Source: Streptomyces sp. DHE7-1
GTDB lineage: Bacteria > Actinomycetota > Actinomycetes > Streptomycetales > Streptomycetaceae
Length of the DNA: 64,000 nucleotides
Assembly: GCA_016432725.1 (NCBI GenBank)
Contig: JACJDG010000003.1
Location: 7,594,001-7,658,000, forward strand
Reading direction: 5' to 3'
A program made the translations under genes and the position numbers. Shown piece after piece: positions 33,380-41,209 of this stretch. Each line of letters begins with the position of its first letter. Within the stretch, counting starts at the first letter, position 1. The notes beneath the pieces were generated by a model that was not told the origin of the DNA, ran no database searches, and saw nothing but the letters and a program-made list of their open reading frames with translations.

Positions 33380-35542
33380 TCACCGCGCGACCTCCGCCCA
33401 GATCACCTTGCCGGTCTCCGTCCACCGCACCCCCCACCGGCTGGTGAGCCCGTGCACGACGTGCAGGCCACGACCGGCGTCGTCGAGCGGACCGCCCCCG
33501 CCCAGCCGGGGCCTGCCGTTGCCCGTGTCACCCACCTCGCACAGCAGACCGTGACCGGCCCTGATCAGCCGCACCGTGACGGGACCGGTGGCGAAGCGCA
33601 CCGCGTTCGTCACCAGCTCGCTGACCAGCAGCAGCACGTTGTCCCGCGTGCTGTCCCGGGTGTGCCACTGCCGCAGCAGCGCGGAGACCAGCGCGCGGGC
33701 CCGGGCGGGCGCGTCGTAGCGGGCGGGCAGCCGCCAGGTCGCGGTGTCCTCCTTGCGGTAGCCGATCATGCGCGCGATCAGCAGGGTCACGTCGTCGCGC
33801 TGACGCGCGGGCGCCAGCGTGGCGACGACACGTCGCGCGGCCTGCTGCAGGGTGTCCCAGGGATGCACCGCGGACACGGCGTCCGCCAGTCTGCCGATGC
33901 CCTCGTCGATCGACACGGCCGGATCCTCCACCAGGCCGTCGGTGTACAGGGCGAGCAAGGAGCCCGGGGGAGCCTCGAACGTGTGCACCTGGAACGGCTC
34001 CCGCAGCGCGAACTCGGCGCCGAGCCCGGGGTGAGGGCGGATCGCGAGCGGACCCGCGTGCCCGTCCGGAGACACCAGGATCGGGGGAAGATGCCCCGCG
34101 CTGGACAGCGCCACGTGATGACTGACCGGGTCGTACAGGACGATGCAGCAGGTCGAGCCGAGGGCGCTGTAGCCGGCCGCCAGCCCGGCCTCCGAGTCGT
34201 CCAGCATGGTGACGGTCTCGTCCAGGTGCTCCAGCACCTCGTCCGGCGCCAGACCCGCGGACAGCAGGGCCCGGGCCTCCATGCTCAGCTGGCCCATGGT
34301 CGCCGCGGCTCCCAGGCCGTGCCCGACGACGTCACCGACGACCAGCGCGGTACGGCCGTCCGGCAGCGGGAAGCTGTTGACCCAGTCGCCGCCGACGCCC
34401 GCGCTGTCGGGGGTGGCGGGCTGGTAGACGCTGGCGATCTCGACGGTGTCGCCACCGGTCCGGGGCAGCAGCCGGCGCTGCAACGCCAGCACCTGTGTGT
34501 GCTCGCGCTGGTGCTGACGGGCCAGGTCGACGTGGTGCGCGGTCCTGGCCACCAGTTCCTGCAGGTCGAACAGCTCGCTGTCGCGGAAGGGGCAGTCCGC
34601 CCGCCGCCAGACCTCCGCCACGCCCAGCACGACGGGCGGCGCGCCGTCCAGGACCAGCGGTATGCACGCCACGCCCGCCGACCGGTCACCGGGCACCAGG
34701 GCACGCATCACCCGCGGAGTGCCGAGCACCCGCTCGACCGCCTCCCGGTCGGGTATGACGATGGCCTGCGGGGCGTCGTCACGCCGCACCGCCTGCGCCA
34801 GCAGGCGGCTCGCGTCGCTGGGAAGATCGTTGCCCGGGGTCACATAGCCCTCGGGCCAGGCCCGGTCCGGCACCAGGGCCGCCCGCCGAAGCCGGATGCG
34901 TCCCCGCGCCTGCTCGCTGACCCCCTCGCCCGTCCACACGGCGAAGTCGAGGTCGACGGCGGCCACGTCTCCCCAGGCCAGCAGGGACTCCGCCAGCGAC
35001 TGCGCGGTCTCTCCGATGTCCAGCGAGGTGCCGATAGCGGTCTCCGCCGCGTACAGGTGCAGCCTCGTGGCCATGGCGATCACGGAGACGGTCAGGCCTT
35101 CCTGCGGCACCGCGGCGGGCAGGATGCTCAGTGACACCACCAGCTCCGACCCGTCCCGGCGCCGCAGGCGCTGGATCCGCGCGACGTGCGCCTCCCCGGT
35201 CTCCAGTACCTGGCGCAACCGGCGTTTCACCGTGGGTACGTCCCCGGCGGGCAGGAGGTCGACGAAGGGACTCCCGGCCACGGCGTCCACGCCCGCGAAG
35301 ACGGGGGCGTCCAGGTTGCAGCGGCTGATTCTCAGGTCCCGGTCCAGGTTGATCGCACCGAGGATCTGGTCCTGCGGACCGTCCACCGCGTCCTCGGGCA
35401 CGCGCGGACCGATGGCGCGGTCACCCGGCGCGTCGGAAGGACCGGTCGGCGCCGCACGTCCGCCGCGCGGGATGTAGCGCCCAAGAGCGCTGCTGACCAG
35501 TTCGAACGGCGAAGAGGACGAAGGGGACGGTGTGGAGTCCAT
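33380..35542 (-). CDS. PAS-GAF-SpoIIE phosphatase with C-terminal anti-sigma ATPase
   Basis: A 720-residue protein. Order: PAS (LGAINLDRDLRISRCN), GAF (SLDIGETAQSLAESLL, then FDLQELVARTAHH), SpoIIE phosphatase (GGDWVNSFPLPDGR; GDVVGHGLGAAAT; YTDGLVEDPA; RDDVTLLIARM) and, after residue 590, an HATPase domain (RDNVLLLVSELVTNAVRFA; DDAGRGLHVVHGL). It is thus a single-chain antagonist of a partner switch with both a phosphatase and its opposing kinase-like ATPase. It is intact and reads in one frame. Confidence 0.92.
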   Translation of the reverse strand: MDSTPSPSSSSPFELVSSALGRYIPRGGRAAPTGPSDAPGDRAIGPRVPEDAVDGPQDQILGAINLDRDLRISRCNLDAPVFAGVDAVAGSPFVDLLPAGDVPTVKRRLRQVLETGEAHVARIQRLRRRDGSELVVSLSILPAAVPQEGLTVSVIAMATRLHLYAAETAIGTSLDIGETAQSLAESLLAWGDVAAVDLDFAVWTGEGVSEQARGRIRLRRAALVPDRAWPEGYVTPGNDLPSDASRLLAQAVRRDDAPQAIVIPDREAVERVLGTPRVMRALVPGDRSAGVACIPLVLDGAPPVVLGVAEVWRRADCPFRDSELFDLQELVARTAHHVDLARQHQREHTQVLALQRRLLPRTGGDTVEIASVYQPATPDSAGVGGDWVNSFPLPDGRTALVVGDVVGHGLGAAATMGQLSMEARALLSAGLAPDEVLEHLDETVTMLDDSEAGLAAGYSALGSTCCIVLYDPVSHHVALSSAGHLPPILVSPDGHAGPLAIRPHPGLGAEFALREPFQVHTFEAPPGSLLALYTDGLVEDPAVSIDEGIGRLADAVSAVHPWDTLQQAARRVVATLAPARQRDDVTLLIARMIGYRKEDTATWRLPARYDAPARARALVSALLRQWHTRDSTRDNVLLLVSELVTNAVRFATGPVTVRLIRAGHGLLCEVGDTGNGRPRLGGGGPLDDAGRGLHVVHGLTSRWGVRWTETGKVIWAEVAR

Positions 35543-35780
35543 GCGGCTCTCTCAGCAATCCCCGGCGCGGCGCCGGGGCCGTACGCGGACCCGTGCGACG
35601 GGCCCCGAGATCCCTGATCGCACACCTCATTGAATAACACCGGGAGTCGCTTCGCCCACATCAGATCGGTCGGTGCCGGTGCCGAGGTGTGTGGCGGAGG
35701 TGGGGCTGGGTAATCGAACCAACCGGAGTCACTGATTCCGCTTTAGGGATCCGCCGCTAGAGGATGCTGGAGGACAGACC

Positions 35781-36080
35781 GTGAGCAAGCTGATACGGCG
35801 CCGTACCGCCACGGGCGTTTCCGCTGTGGCCACCGTGGGCGCACTCGTCGCCCTGGGCGGGCCCGCGAGCGCGGCCTCGACACCGCAGGCCCCGCCTGCT
35901 TCGGCCCGGGCGGTGGCCGCCGATCATCCCCCGGCGCGGCCGTCCGCCGGCCACCCGCACATCGACCCCTGGGTCGCGGTCCAGCTGGCGCGGTTCGATC
36001 CCGAGGCCGCCCGCCGGCTCGCGATCTACGACCCGTGGGTCAAGGACCAGCTGGCGCAGTTCCCCGCCGAGGGGAAGTGA
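35781..36080 (+). CDS. Small secreted protein with repeated DPWV motif
   Basis: A 99-residue protein starting at GTG 35781, with GGAGGA upstream. Residues 1-32 are a signal peptide (SAVATVGALVALGGPASA). The mature part ends with two copies of a motif: DPWVAVQLARFDPEAA and DPWVKDQLAQFPAEG, joined by RRLAIY. The repeated acidic-Trp-Leu-Ala unit looks like a short helical repeat. No family recognised. A 237-base promoter region separates it from the phosphatase on the opposite strand. Confidence 0.7.
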   Translation: MSKLIRRRTATGVSAVATVGALVALGGPASAASTPQAPPASARAVAADHPPARPSAGHPHIDPWVAVQLARFDPEAARRLAIYDPWVKDQLAQFPAEGK

Positions 36081-36790
36081 CCGGAACGGGGGCGGCGGGG
36101 GGCCCGGGTCCGCGACGGAGGCCGGCGTCACGACGCCGAGCCACTGCACAGTCGTCCAAGTCCAGCAGGCCCGCGCGACGCAAATCGAGGGTCAGCGATC
36201 GTCGAATCTTTGCCGGCCGCTCTGGTGAGCTGCCGAGACGGTGTCCGGGAGCGAGCCTGGGCGTTCATCCGCAGCTTTGCCGGTCAGCGGCGGCGTGCCC
36301 CTGACGGCGAGGACACGTTCCAGTACGGCAGCCCTTGGCGCGCGGTCTTCTTACATGGCTGTGACGCCTGTGCCGAAGGGGCACGGCATGCGCACCTCAC
36401 GGTCCACGCTAGTCCTACTCCGTCGCCCTTGGGTGTTCCGGCAGCTCGGATGCGGAGGAGACCGCTGCGGCAAAAGAGAAGCGGCTGTCGCAGCGGTTCA
36501 GGTGCCCCGGGCCAATCCCCGGGGCACCGTCGGCACAACACCGCATTGCGCTGCGGTGTTGTGCCACTTGTGCGCCTGACGCTGGTGCGTGGATACGCCT
36601 TGGGATCCGCCAGGTGAGGTCGGGAGTGACGCCAGGCGCCCGAGGCAGCGAACACGGCGCCCCGTTCTCCTCGGGTACACCTGTGTGGCAGACACCGTTA
36701 CCCGCCATGAGTGGGCAGGCCTAAGGGGGCCGACCTCCGGGCCCACCCAGCACCGCATCGGCGGGGTTTCGCTCGTTTAAGGAGCACATC
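36081..36790. other. 710-base intergenic region with tandem hairpins
   Basis: No coding sequence is convincing here on either strand. Two hairpins stand close together: GGTGCCCCGGG (36501-36511) with CCCGGGGCACC (36518-36528); and GGCACAACACCGCA (36532-36545) with TGCGGTGTTGTGCC (36552-36565). The base composition is lower in G+C than the surrounding genes. This may be a relic of inserted DNA. The ICL-like gene starts after it with AAGGAG at 36779. Confidence 0.55.
36501..36565. repeat. Two adjacent inverted repeats
   Basis: Arms of 11 and 14 base pairs, loops 6 each, four bases apart. Either could be a terminator for the small secreted protein gene, although it is 420 bases distant; the arrangement resembles a remnant of a mobile or small-RNA element. 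Confidence 0.5.
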
Positions 36791-37552
36791 ATGGATGTCC
36801 GTACCACTGTTGAGCGCGCTCAGCGCCTCGGGCGGCTGCACGCCGAGTACAAGCCGCTCGTGCTTCCGACCGTGTGGGACGTCTGGTCCGCACGGGCGGC
36901 GGCCGCCGCCGGATTCCCCGCGCTGACGATCGGCAGCCATCCGCTCGCCGACTCTCGGGGGGCGGCCGACCAGGAGGGGCAGACGTTCGAGGAGGTACTC
37001 GCCGCTGTTCGGCCGATCATCGAGGCGGTCGATATTCCCGTTTCCGTCGACCTGGAGTCCGGGTACGGACGGACGCCTGCGGAACTGATCACCGGCCTCA
37101 CGGAGGCCGGCGGCGCCGGCCTCAACATCGAGGACACCGTCCACTCGGAGGGCGGACGTGTGCGCAGCACGCAGGAGCACGCGGACTATGTTGCCGGTCT
37201 GCGTGCGGCGGCAGAAGACAAGGGGATCCCGGTGTGGGTCAACGGACGCACCGACCTCTTCAAACACGCCGCGGACGCCTCCGCCGTCCTCGACGAGGCG
37301 ATCGAGCGATTGCGGGCACTGGAGCAGGCAGGCGCCGACAGTGTGTACCCAGTGGGTATCCAGGACAACGATGAACTGCTCGCGGCGGTGACCGGCGCCG
37401 TCGCGGTTCCTGTCAACTCCACCGCCCATCCCGGAAAGCACGACCTCGACCGCTTCCGCCGCCTCGGCGTCGGACGCATCACCAACGGCCCACTGCTGCA
37501 AGTCGCCTTGGCGGACGTGATGAAGGACATGCTCGGGCCATGGCGCCCTTGA
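36791..37552 (+). CDS. Isocitrate lyase/PEP mutase-superfamily enzyme
   Basis: A 253-residue TIM-barrel protein. KPLVLPTVWDVWSARAAAAA is the start of the barrel; PVSVDLESGYGRTPAELI is the metal-binding segment (usually DxDTGYG; here the middle acid is Glu), and AGLNIEDTVHSEGGRV carries the NxED motif. The barrel ends PVNSTAHPG. The catalytic KKCGH cysteine of true isocitrate lyases is absent, so this is one of the small PEPM-like enzymes (phosphonate or 2-methylisocitrate-type C-C lyases). Exact reaction unknown. Confidence 0.85.
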   Translation: MDVRTTVERAQRLGRLHAEYKPLVLPTVWDVWSARAAAAAGFPALTIGSHPLADSRGAADQEGQTFEEVLAAVRPIIEAVDIPVSVDLESGYGRTPAELITGLTEAGGAGLNIEDTVHSEGGRVRSTQEHADYVAGLRAAAEDKGIPVWVNGRTDLFKHAADASAVLDEAIERLRALEQAGADSVYPVGIQDNDELLAAVTGAVAVPVNSTAHPGKHDLDRFRRLGVGRITNGPLLQVALADVMKDMLGPWRP

Positions 37553-37564
37553 ACCGACTACGCG

Positions 37565-37696
37565 GTGGCCGTGGACGAGGCGGCGCAGACGCTCTCCGCC
37601 GACGAGCGCGAGCATCTGCGGGCGGCGGGTGAAGTGCCGGACTGGTTCCTGGCCGACGTCGAGCGGCGATACCGGGAGCTCGGCAAGCAGCGGTGA
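37565..37696 (+). CDS. Possible 43-residue protein
   Basis: From GTG 37565 a frame in phase with, and right after, the ICL stop codon reads MAVDEAAQTLSADERE, then VPDWFLADVERRYRELGKQR, with a typical amphipathic helix at the end. Coding bias is good. It could be a short independent gene or a remnant of a longer C terminus lost by one of the window's frameshifts. I have no family for it. Confidence 0.35.
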   Translation: MAVDEAAQTLSADEREHLRAAGEVPDWFLADVERRYRELGKQR

Positions 37697-37810
37697 CGGC
37701 GGCCGGCCGCCTCGATGAGAGGCCCGTTCCGCGGTACGGCGGCCGCCTGAACCCCGGACACGGGTCCGCCCGCGAACCGGGCGGCCCGCTGCCCAACTAC
37801 CTTGACCCGC

Positions 37811-38728
37811 ATGACAGCCACCGGCACCGACATCACAGAGGACCTGGTCCGGGAACTGCTGCGCGAGCAGCACCCCGACCTGGCGGACCGGCCCCTGAAG
37901 CTGGGGGCGCTCGGCTGGGACAACCAGGTGTGGCGGCTCGGTGACGAGCTCGCCGTCCGGGTGCCCTGGGCGACGCGGTCCGCGGACGCGCTGCTGCGCA
38001 AGGAGCACGCCTGGCTGCCCCTCCTGGCCCCGCACCTCCCTCTCCCGGTTCCCGTCCCGCAACGCCTCGGTGAGCCCTCCGCACGCTTCCCGCGGCCCTG
38101 GCTCGTCACCACCTGGGTACCGGGCGAGCCCGCCGACCGCGCCCCCGCGACGCGGCCCGCGGAGGCGGCCGTCACCCTGGCCGGCTTCCTGACCGCTCTC
38201 CACCGCCCCGCCCCGGACCACGCGCCGGCGGGCCGGGACCGCGGCGGCCCGCTGGCCGACACCGCCGGACACTTCACCCGAGCACTCGCGTCGGCCACCG
38301 AACTGGGGCTGATCCGCGACCCGGCAGCCGTCCGCGCGGTGTGGGAGGACGCCGCCGCGGCGCCCGAGTGGACCGGCCCGCGCCTGTGGCTCCACGGCGA
38401 CCTGCACCCGGCCAACATCCTGACCACGCACGGGAACTTCACCGGAGTGATCGACTTCGGCGACCTCTTCGCGGGCGACCCGGCCTGCGACCTGGCCGCC
38501 GCCTGGACCCTGCTGCCGGACGGCGCCGCCGACCTGTTCCACGAGACCTACCGGCCGGGTCCGGACACCGCGACCCTGCGCCGCGCCCGTGGCTGGGCGG
38601 TGCTGCGCGCCCTCGCCGGCCTCCACATCGGACACGCCGGTGTCCACGGCCGCCCCGGAGGCAAGCCGACCTGGGGCCCGCCCGCTCACGCCGCGCTCGA
38701 ACGTCTCACCGCGACGTTCCACCGGTGA
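37811..38728 (+). CDS. Aminoglycoside phosphotransferase-family kinase
   Basis: A 305-residue APH-fold protein. GALGWDNQVWRLGDELAVR is the nucleotide-binding N lobe; LWLHGDLHPANILTTHGN holds the catalytic HGDxxxxN; GVIDFGDLFAGDPACDLAAA holds the metal-binding DFGD. The family phosphorylates aminoglycosides, homoserine or other hydroxylated metabolites; no resistance is implied by sequence alone. The start is ATG 37811. It is followed 177 bases later by the ABC transporter operon. Confidence 0.88.
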   Translation: MTATGTDITEDLVRELLREQHPDLADRPLKLGALGWDNQVWRLGDELAVRVPWATRSADALLRKEHAWLPLLAPHLPLPVPVPQRLGEPSARFPRPWLVTTWVPGEPADRAPATRPAEAAVTLAGFLTALHRPAPDHAPAGRDRGGPLADTAGHFTRALASATELGLIRDPAAVRAVWEDAAAAPEWTGPRLWLHGDLHPANILTTHGNFTGVIDFGDLFAGDPACDLAAAWTLLPDGAADLFHETYRPGPDTATLRRARGWAVLRALAGLHIGHAGVHGRPGGKPTWGPPAHAALERLTATFHR

Positions 38729-38905
38729 CCGGACCTCCCGGCAGGACCGCACCTCGCCCTGCCCAAGTCTGGTCGCGTACAGGCCGGTTCGTACCCCGAT
38801 CTTGTCCATGCTTTGACAACTCGTTTCCTGGACGTTCAACCGGCCGACCCCGCCGAAGCCGTGTGCCGTCCGTAGGGTCCCTGAGCGTTGCGGAAGAAGG
38901 GACTC

Positions 38906-39853
38906 ATGGACGCACTCCTCGCAGTCCGGGCGCGCGGGATCACCAAGTGTTTCGGCGAGGTGGTCGCACTCGACGGCGTCGACCTGGATGTGACGCAGGG
39001 CCAGATCCATGGCCTGGCCGGACCGAACGGCGCCGGCAAGACGACACTGCTCGGCCTCCTGCTGGGGCTGGCCACCGCCGACGGCGGCCGCCTGGAGATT
39101 CTCGGCACGCCGGTCGGCCGGGCACTCACCGCCCCCGACGGGGTCGCCGGCTTCGTGGACGGGCCCGGCCTCTACCCCTGGCTCACCGCCCGCCAGAACC
39201 TCGCCGCGCTGGCCGCCCTCCGCGGCGACGGCGCACGGACGGCGGGGATCGACGACGCACTCGACCAGGTCGGACTCACCGACGTCGCCGACGACCGCGT
39301 ACGCGGGTTCTCCCTCGGCATGCGCCAGCGGCTCGGACTCGCCGCCGCCCTGCTCACGCGGCCCCGGCTGCTCGTGCTCGACGAACCCGCCAACGGCCTG
39401 GACCCGGCCGGCAAGCGGCACGTGCACGGCGTCCTCACCCGGCTCGCGGCGGACGGAACCAGCGTCGTCCTCTCGAGCCACCGCATGGACGACCTCGAAG
39501 CGCTGTGCTCCGAGGTGACGATCATCGCCACCGGACGGGTCGTCTTCTCCGGCCCGCTGGACAAGCTGGCCGCGGAGAAGCGCGAACTCGACTACCGCCT
39601 GGTGACCTCGGATCCCGAGGCCGCCCGCCGCCTGGCCGCCGGCACGCAGGGGATCCACGTCGCCGTCGACGCCGCCACGCGGTACGGCGCCGAAGTCCTC
39701 GTCGTACGCGCGCGGGTGCCCGCCCTCGACGAACTCGTGACGGGGCTCGTCCACGCCGGCATCGCGCCCCGCGAGCTCACCCCCGTGGTGTCGCCGCTCG
39801 AAGCCGCCTTCCTCGACCTGACCGAGCAGCACCCGGAGGAGCCGGCCCGATGA
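38906..39853 (+). CDS. ABC transporter ATP-binding protein
   Basis: A 315-residue ABC ATPase. Walker A: GPNGAGKTTLLGLLLGL; signature: RGFSLGMRQRLGLAAALL (a divergent LSGGQ as FSLGM); Walker B: LLVLDEPANGLDP; H-loop: VVLSSHRMDDLEALCSEV. The C terminus beyond the ATPase core is about 90 residues and carries a regulatory region. GAAGAAGGGA precedes ATG 38906. A TTGACA (38813-38818) lies upstream. Its stop overlaps the permease ATG (ATGA at 39850-39853). Confidence 0.92.
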   Translation: MDALLAVRARGITKCFGEVVALDGVDLDVTQGQIHGLAGPNGAGKTTLLGLLLGLATADGGRLEILGTPVGRALTAPDGVAGFVDGPGLYPWLTARQNLAALAALRGDGARTAGIDDALDQVGLTDVADDRVRGFSLGMRQRLGLAAALLTRPRLLVLDEPANGLDPAGKRHVHGVLTRLAADGTSVVLSSHRMDDLEALCSEVTIIATGRVVFSGPLDKLAAEKRELDYRLVTSDPEAARRLAAGTQGIHVAVDAATRYGAEVLVVRARVPALDELVTGLVHAGIAPRELTPVVSPLEAAFLDLTEQHPEEPAR

Positions 39854-41205
39854 CCGCGACTCTCACGGCTGGCGACGATGTCCGGCCCAGTCCCGTCCCG
39901 CTGCTGCGCGGCTACCGGTTCGAACTGGTCAAACTGGTCTCGCAGTGGCGGACGCGCCTGCTGGTCCTCGCCTGCTGGATCACGCCCGCGCTCTTCGTGA
40001 CGGCGGTGAGCCGGCAGAGCACGCTCCCCGTGGACACCCTCTTCGGCCGCTGGATGCACACCACCGGCTGGGCCGGCCCGCTGGTGGTGCTCGGATTCGC
40101 GGGCGCCTGGGCGCTGCCCCTGCTGACCTCGGTGGTGGCCGGGGACGTGTTCGCCGCTGAGGACCGCCTGGGCACCTGGCGCCACCTGCTGGTGGCGGTC
40201 CGGTCCCCGCGACGGATCTTCGCCGCGAAGGCACTGGCCGCCCTCACCGTCATCCTGCTGCTGGTGTCCGGTCTGGCCTGCTCCAGCGCGGCCGGCGGAG
40301 CCGTGGCCGTGGGCAACCGTCCGCTGACCGGCCTCGACGGACACCTGCTGACACCGGCGGACGCCGCCGGCCGGGTCCTGCTCGCCTGGATCTGCGTACT
40401 GGCCCCGACGCTGGCCCTCGCCGCGATCGGACTGCTCGGCTCCGTCACGCTGGGCCGGTCACCCATGGGACTGCTGCTGCCCGCGCTGTTCGCGCTCGCC
40501 ATGCAGCTCGCCCAGATGCTGCCCCTGCCCGTCGCCCTGCGCCTCGCCCTGCCCGGCTACGCCTTCATCGCCTGGAACGGCCTGTTCACCGACCCGGCGC
40601 AGCTCCAGCCGCTGCTGATCGGGATCGCGGTCAGCCTCGCCTGGGCCGTGGTCGCGACGACGCTGGCCCACCTGCTCTTCGTGCGCCGCGACTTCACCAA
40701 CGCCGCCTACGACGGCTCGGGACGCCGCGCCGTGACCGCCGGGGTGCTGCCGCTGGCCGGGCTGGCCGCGGCGACGGTGCTGGTCGTCGCCACGACGACC
40801 TCGGCCACCGGCTCCGGGATCGAGCAGGACGAGGTACAGCGCTCCCTCGCCACGGAGTTCGCCCACCTCTACCGCCTGCAGACCGAGCTACTGCACCGCC
40901 CCGACGTCACCGAGGCGCGGCTGAGGGCCGCCGCCACATGCGACAAGGGCAGCGACAGGGTCGCCGCCGAGGGGCCGGGCAACGACTGGCGCTGTGTCGT
41001 CTCGTGGCATCTGCCCGGCGTCGAGGCCACCGGCTCGGCCGTCTACCAGCTCGACGTCACCGCGGACGGGCGGTTCGTCGCCGACGGCGACGGACCGAAG
41101 GAAGTGAACGGCTACTTCCTGGTGCGCACCCCGACCGGGGACGCACCGAACCCGCTCTGGCAGTTCGACGGCAACGTCGATCTGTTGTCCACCTCGAAGG
41201 GATGA
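39850..41205 (+). CDS. ABC permease with extracytoplasmic C-terminal domain
   Basis: A 451-residue ABC-2-like permease. Six membrane helices (e.g. LLVLACWITPALFVTAVS; GPLVVLGFAGAWALPLLTSV; LLAWICVLAPTLALAAIGLL; VLPLAGLAAATVLVVATTT) are followed after about residue 320 by a 130-residue domain outside the membrane: it includes a cysteine pair (AAATCDKGSD, DWRCVVSWH) and ends in VDLLSTSKG. The start overlaps the ATPase stop. It is followed by a secreted phosphoesterase with a 4-base gap, so the three genes form an operon for export or cell-envelope handling of a phosphorylated polymer or lipid. Confidence 0.85.
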   Translation: MTATLTAGDDVRPSPVPLLRGYRFELVKLVSQWRTRLLVLACWITPALFVTAVSRQSTLPVDTLFGRWMHTTGWAGPLVVLGFAGAWALPLLTSVVAGDVFAAEDRLGTWRHLLVAVRSPRRIFAAKALAALTVILLLVSGLACSSAAGGAVAVGNRPLTGLDGHLLTPADAAGRVLLAWICVLAPTLALAAIGLLGSVTLGRSPMGLLLPALFALAMQLAQMLPLPVALRLALPGYAFIAWNGLFTDPAQLQPLLIGIAVSLAWAVVATTLAHLLFVRRDFTNAAYDGSGRRAVTAGVLPLAGLAAATVLVVATTTSATGSGIEQDEVQRSLATEFAHLYRLQTELLHRPDVTEARLRAAATCDKGSDRVAAEGPGNDWRCVVSWHLPGVEATGSAVYQLDVTADGRFVADGDGPKEVNGYFLVRTPTGDAPNPLWQFDGNVDLLSTSKG

Positions 41206-41209
41206 ACCC

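Noticed and set aside
36284..36708. Short minus-strand frames in the 36 kb gap
   Set aside because: They show no family features or ribosome binding sites and cross the two hairpins.
37811..38728. Aminoglycoside resistance gene
   Set aside because: APH-fold kinases are diverse; sequence motifs alone do not show aminoglycoside specificity.
39592..40866. Minus-strand frames under the ABC transporter genes
   Set aside because: Composition is that of shadow frames, whereas the plus strand shows complete ABC motifs.
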